A model generated the notes under the pieces. That model saw nothing but the letters and a program-made list of their open reading frames with translations, ran no database searches and had not been told where the DNA came from. Shown here one piece after another: positions 59,401 through 64,000 of a stretch of 64,000 nt of DNA. Where the stretch lies: assembly GCA_028023455.1 (NCBI GenBank), contig JAQFVV010000017.1, forward strand, positions 3,147,501 to 3,211,500, read 5' to 3'. Made by a program: the position numbers and the translations under genes. Position 1 is the first letter of the stretch. Every line of letters starts with the position of its first letter. Source of the stretch: Epiperipatus broadwayi (lineage: Eukaryota; Onychophora; Udeonychophora; Euonychophora; Peripatidae).

Positions 59401-59673
59401 TTATAAGTTTAAGTATATTATTTTGAAGAAATACAGACATCGATTTGTAATATTATATATATATACCATGCAAAATTATATATAGCCAAATGCCTTTGTT
59501 TTTGTTTTTTTTTAATTATCCATGCTTTAGTAAATATCGAATATTTGGATATGGGTCTTTTAAAGTATTTCAATATTCTGGACTCACATCATTTATTTTA
59601 CTCTGGATAGAGAATTTGCATTCTTAGATATATTTACTAAGGCAAGAAACCTAAAGCATGTGCGGTTGAAAAT

Positions 59674-59736
59674 GCGAAGGTAGGGACCTCTACAGGTCTT
59701 AACCACAAGCTTACGCATTGGAAGAAAAAAGGGGAA
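59674..59736 (+). repeat. 63-bp shared block, copy 2 (near-identical to 10843-10905)
   Basis: GCGAAGGTAGGGACCTCTAC through GCATTGGAAGAAAAAAGGGG. See copy 1. Upstream, CTAAAGCATGTGCGGTTG is unrelated to the other site. Confidence 0.6.
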
Positions 59737-59804
59737 TAGCAAACTGATCGAGTGTAAAGTCTATGTCTATGTTTATCTGGTACCTATTTATCCAATATCC
59801 CTAT

Positions 59805-60140
59805 TTTGATTTACAACTCCATCCACAATTTTGATACCATTCACTTCATATAAATATGGTAATAATCATCCCTAATTATTTACTAAATTAAAGATTGTCT
59901 CTAATCCAGATATAAATTTTAAACCTGAGTTAATGATCAATATATCTGTTTTTTTTTTAATTAAACACACACATGTGAAGTTATTCACATTTCTCTTTCC
60001 CGCGTGCAATATGTTTGTAAATATATTCGGTAACTTCCACACTACCACACATTTTTAAATATCGGATGAATAAAGATACAATAAAAAGAAAATGATCTCC
60101 AAAATGCATTTTGTGCAGAACCTGCACTCATATTGTTGGC
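59805..60140 (-). repeat. Dispersed repeat family D, copy 2
   Basis: ACTCCATCCACAATTTTGAT, AATAATCATCCCTAATTATT and AGATTGTCTCTAATCCAGAT follow the order of 3745-3860. Near 60099-60139 it has a minus-strand hammerhead-like remnant, whereas copy 1 has its motif on the plus strand right after the shared block. The shared part therefore flanks motifs on either strand, as in a foldback. Confidence 0.6.
60099..60139 (-). ncRNA. Decayed hammerhead-like motif
   Basis: Minus strand: helix I CCAA, CAATATGA in place of CTGATGA, helix II GTGCAG-GTT-CTGCAC with six perfect pairs, AAAA for GAAA, helix III ATGCAT, base T, helix I TTGG. Helix II has G-C where 47166-47210 has G-C in the opposite order at the loop end (CAG/CTG against CTG/CAG), so pairing survived sequence change. 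Confidence 0.42.
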
Positions 60141-60479
60141 CCAAATCATCATCACATGATGTCTTAGATGTGTTTTAAATTTTTTTAGAGTAAATAGTTT
60201 TAATAGTTAATCAATACTTTATTTACAAATTTTAATAATAAAAAATAGTTTTAAAAGTTCTGTAGTATAACAGGTTTTCAATTTTTCAAAAATCTTATAC
60301 AATCATGTAATGACTAAAAGATTGTTTGATTATTGTTTTTCAGAATCTTCCAAGATAATATAAAATGATGTTGCAATGATTAAACTACTAAAAAATGTCT
60401 CCAGAAACATTAATATCATTGAATACACGAGAATTAGCTGTACTTACTAAATTAGCAATATTATTAATACCACCACTTT
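60141..60479. other. AT-rich intergenic DNA
   Basis: No supported feature. Confidence 0.4.
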
Positions 60480-60720
60480 TACATTGTAAGCTCTTTATAC
60501 AGCAGTGCCACCTAGTGCAAGCCTTAGTATATAATGCCTAAAAGAACGTTTGTGCATAAAATCACTACCTAATGCCTTACTCATCCAATATCCCCAGACT
60601 AGTTTCTGGCTTGTGGCATTCATCAGTGAGGAGCATTGAATTTGAAAGCACTACATCTAGATCTTAAGATCTAATGTAACCATTTTTTACCTATTTAGTT
60701 AATACCTTGGGTAAGTATGT
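60480..60720. repeat. Inverted-repeat family A, left arm with intact hammerhead-like core
   Basis: AAGCTCTTTATACAGCAGTG, CCACCTAGTGCAAGCC, GTTTGTGCATAAAATCAC, TACTCATCCAATATCC, then the motif, then CACTACATCTAGATC and TAATGTAACC. The right arm is missing after TTAGTTAATAC. Confidence 0.82.
60591..60632 (-). ncRNA. Hammerhead ribozyme-like motif, family A (intact core)
   Basis: Minus strand: helix I TCCTCA, CTGATGA (complement of 60620-60626), helix II region ATGCCACAAGCCA (weak: GC with GC around CACAA), GAAA, palindromic helix III ACTAGT, base C, helix I TGGGGA. Helix I pairs at all six positions (one T-G). Both core segments match the hammerhead consensus. Helix II is the weakest part; in sister copies it reads AGC/GCT. 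Confidence 0.55.
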
Positions 60721-61167
60721 AAAATGGTGTTGATGTGATGTTTATTGATATTATCACAGTTGTAAGTTGATTATAATTTTTACTTCATAATATGAATTTA
60801 TGTTTTATTGGACAATTTATTTATATAAAATATCTTAATGTTTAGATCAACAGCGTCTGACCTGGAATAAACGAAACAAAAATAAATCATAAATATCTGA
60901 ATATAAAAATTCACTATGTTTCTGTATTTTCTTTCCATAAATTTGACATAGAATATCTGGATTAAAAGAAACACGCATATATGGGAGCTTTGACAGCTTG
61001 AAAATCCATAGAATGAAATTAAATGTGTCAACGTTGAATGTATTTTAAATGAGACTATTTTTGTATCAATGAAAGTATGGCTTAGATTCTTTGTTTATTA
61101 AAATAATTTTTAGTTCAGCCGTATGTTTATATTTTACAATGTTATAATATAAAGCCTATTTAATGTT
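60721..61167. other. AT-rich intergenic DNA
   Basis: No supported feature; the 77-codon minus frame (61031-60798) has no motif. Confidence 0.4.
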
Positions 61168-61270
61168 GTCAAGCATTGGTGGTCAAGAGGTCAGCAACGG
61201 CTGCTTTACAAACAGTTGTCCTGGGTTAGCGGGTTTGCTTCCCAGCTGATGCTATGACACATGAAAAAAA
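61168..61270 (+). mobile_element. tRNA-derived short SINE, family 1 (subfamily a)
   Basis: GTCAAGCATTGGTGGTCAAG, AGGTCAGCAAC, loop TTTACAA, GGGTTAGCGGGTTTGCTTCC, GATGCTATGACACATG and an A run. The T-arm loop and D-arm carry several changes relative to 31751-31855. Confidence 0.85.
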
Positions 61271-61621
61271 ATCCATAAAATGGTCTCTTCCTAGATAAAA
61301 AAGTTTTCGTATATATATATCAAAAATCCTATTAACTAAGCTATACATTCCCAATCTTCTTATGCAACTGTAAACCCATTTACTTTTTTTTCTTTGGTTG
61401 TTCCTTTGCAATTTATACTCAAACAATCATTTCACTAGCACCTATACACATTCTTTTTTTTTTCTTTTTTTTATTTTAATGACAGCAGGTTGGTTAGTTC
61501 CAATATCCTGTCATTATATCCCTTTCATATTTCTATTTTTTATCTCAATCACTTTTATATTTCTCTTACTCCAATATAATTTATTTTCACATGATCACCA
61601 TTTCATATGCTTACACATGCT
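61271..61621. other. AT-rich intergenic DNA, T-rich
   Basis: Frames here (61226-61426 minus, 61398-61679 plus) are low-complexity. No supported feature. Confidence 0.4.
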
Positions 61622-62264
61622 ATTAATAAGAGTACTAAACTCTCCATACAGTAGTGCCACCAAGTGCGAGCCTTTGTAATCAATGGATGCAGAAAGGCTA
61701 GTGCATAAAATCATTATCTAGTGTCTACTCATCCATCATTCCTAGACTAATTAATGAAATAGGTAAAAGGTGGCTGCTGGAGGATTGCATTAGTTTGCTC
61801 CTCTTATTAACAGCAAGCTTATGAAATGGGGATCATGTGATGTTTAGATGGTTTTATACCTATCCTACCCATAGAGCAATGGTGACTGTAGTTTATTAAA
61901 AACTAAAGACACCAAAATGTATAGATGCTGAACTGGGTTCAGGTCTATATGACTAAACAAGTGAATGAGCTTGGGTTGGAAACATAATGGTGTTTTCATC
62001 TTTGGCTCCTAACTTTATAGTTAACCTAATAGGAAAAAGGTGGCTGCTGGAGGTTTGCATTGGATCCTAAGATCCAGATGTAATGCTCTCAGATCTAAGG
62101 CTTCTCACTGATGAAAGCCATAAGCTAGAAACTATTCTGGAGATGCTGGATGAGTAGGCACTAGCTAGGAATTTTATATAAAAGCCTTTCTGCTTCCATT
62201 GATTGTGAAAGCTTGCACTTGTTGGCAATACTGTATGGAGAGATTGATACTCTTATTAACTTAT
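61622..62264. repeat. Inverted-repeat family A, longest complete copy
   Basis: The ends TTAATAAGAGTACTAAACTC and GATTGATACTCTTATTAA are inverted. Left arm: TACAGTAGTGCCACCAAGTG, GCTAGTGCATAAAATC, CTACTCATCCATCATTCC, with the hammerhead core lost. The centre (61780-62050) repeats GTAAAAGGTGGCTGCTGGAG twice (61761 and 62034), a further duplication. Right arm: plus-strand hammerhead-like motif at 62102-62143, GGATGAGTAGGCACTAG, GAAAGCTTGCACTTGTTGG and ATACTGTATGGAGAG. Confidence 0.85.
62102..62143 (+). ncRNA. Hammerhead ribozyme-like motif, family A right arm
   Basis: Helix I TTCTCA, CTGATGA (62108-62114), helix II region AAGCCATAAGCTA (AGC with GCT), GAAA (62128-62131), helix III ACTATT (ACTAGT with one change), base C, helix I TGGAGA. 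Helix I pairs five of six. Oriented opposite to the motif at 60591-60632, as expected for the other arm. Confidence 0.5.
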
Positions 62265-63180
<916 letters not shown>

Positions 63181-63283
63181 CTTTCATCAAAATGAAAAGT
63201 TATCTGGTTTAATCTGAATTACCTTTGTTTATTTATCTTTTATTAATTGAATAACTATCTTGTACACTATGTCAATAGCAAAT

Positions 63284-63369
63284 TCAATCTAATTTTAGTA
63301 TTCAATAGTTATGTCAATATTCCAAATCAATCTAATTTTAGTATTCAATAGTTATGTCAATATTCCAAA
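63284..63369 (+). repeat. 43-bp perfect tandem duplication
   Basis: The unit starting TCAATCTAATTTTAGTATTC and ending CAATATTCCAAA occurs twice back to back without differences that I can see, so it is recent or an assembly artefact. Confidence 0.85.
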
Positions 63370-63544
63370 TCAAATGTCTCTTCAGTTATTTTTCTAATTT
63401 CGCAAAGTATTCACATAAAAAGCAATAAAATTGTATCATATTATTAACTCTTTAAAATATTACAATATTATTTTTTAATATGTAAACTAAATACCTTATT
63501 AAATTTCTCTGGGCAATAAACTTCATTGGTATTGAATTTATAAT

Positions 63545-64000
63545 TTGAAGTTGGCTAATATTTTAAATATGAATCAGATTATTAACACAGATGGAAACAT
63601 AATGGAGGAAATTAATCATAGAATTAAATTTGGTTGGAGTGCTTTTGGTAGAAATAACTTGATACTAAAAGGAAATATGCCTATAAGTTTGAAAAGGAAG
63701 GTTTTTAACAAATGTGTTTTACCCGTTTTTACTTATGGATCTGAGACTTGGACACTTAATAGAAGAGCAATACAGAAACTTCAGACCACTCAAATAAGTA
63801 TGGAGAGATGTATGTTGGGAGTAACAAGAAGAGATCGAAAATGCAATGTATGGGTAAGAGAACAAACAGGTGTTACCGACCTCATTGAAAAAAATTAAAA
63901 GATTAAAGTGGAGTTGGGCTGGACATATTGTTAAAAGAGTTGATAATAGATGGACAATTGAAATTTTAAACAGGATTCCAAGAGATTGTAAAAGACCCAG
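63545..64000 (+). pseudogene. RTE-type LINE C-terminal part, runs off the window
   Basis: Best-preserved RTE copy. The frame 63545-63898 reads DGNIMEEINHRIKFGWSAFG, LKRKVFNKCVLPVFTYGSET, TWTLNRRAIQKLQ, MERCMLGVTRRDRK and REQTGVTDLIEK, the standard RTE C-terminal order. A single-base frameshift in an A-run at about 63888-63895 precedes KRLKWSWAGHIVKR and DNRWTIEILNRIPRD, open to the last base. There is no reverse transcriptase upstream, where the sequence is unrelated, so the copy is 5'-truncated. It lacks the tandem duplication seen at 2756-2998 as far as it goes. Confidence 0.88.

Overview
The window looks like AT-rich, repeat-dominated intergenic DNA from an animal, most likely an invertebrate. 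The grounds are A+T of roughly 70-75% judged by eye, no long open genes, no operons and no ribosome-binding layout. It also carries Ty3/gypsy, RTE and other LINE debris, a Penelope-like GIY-YIG endonuclease fragment, hAT elements with 8-bp target duplications, tRNA-derived SINEs, many foldback (MITE-like) elements, and long (TA)n and (TATC)n microsatellites. I cannot fix the phylum. I see no intact host gene, rRNA or functional tRNA gene, and no CRISPR array.

Layout. 0-3 kb: a Ty3/gypsy pol fragment, then two decayed RTE LINE copies. 3.7-4.0 kb: a repeat with a hammerhead-like fold. 5.6-8.1 kb: a 2.57-kb hAT element with a broken BED-finger transposase on the minus strand and a SINE nested inside. 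9.4-10.3 kb: an unrecognised coding-like stretch. 11.6-12.1 kb: a Penelope-like GIY-YIG fragment. 12.7, 21.5 and 30.8 kb: three non-autonomous hAT elements with exact 8-bp duplications. 17-28 kb: foldback elements, tandem repeats, microsatellites and a piggyBac-like fragment. 36.7-39.2, 42.7, 60.5 and 61.6 kb: copies of one inverted-repeat family (family A). 40.1 kb: two SINEs head to head. 45 kb: a second gypsy fragment. 53.1-55.7 kb: two adjacent copies of another LINE. 57.2-57.9 kb: a LINE tail fragment grown into a tandem array. 62.6-63.1 kb: (TATC)n. 63.5 kb to the end: a third RTE copy running off the window.

The most interesting signal is recurrent. At least a dozen sites, in repeat families that otherwise share little sequence, have the parts of a hammerhead ribozyme in the right order: one helix I strand, CTGANGA, a helix II hairpin, GAAA, a very short and often palindromic helix III ending in T, one non-G base, and the matching helix I strand. 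The helix I pairs differ between families yet stay complementary. In the foldback elements the two copies face outward, minus strand in the left arm and plus strand in the right. Hammerheads with minimal helix III are known from Penelope-like elements and animal retrozymes, and a Penelope-like fragment lies in this window. I infer that several of the 'MITE-like' families are hammerhead-bearing non-autonomous retroelements. All folds were made by eye.
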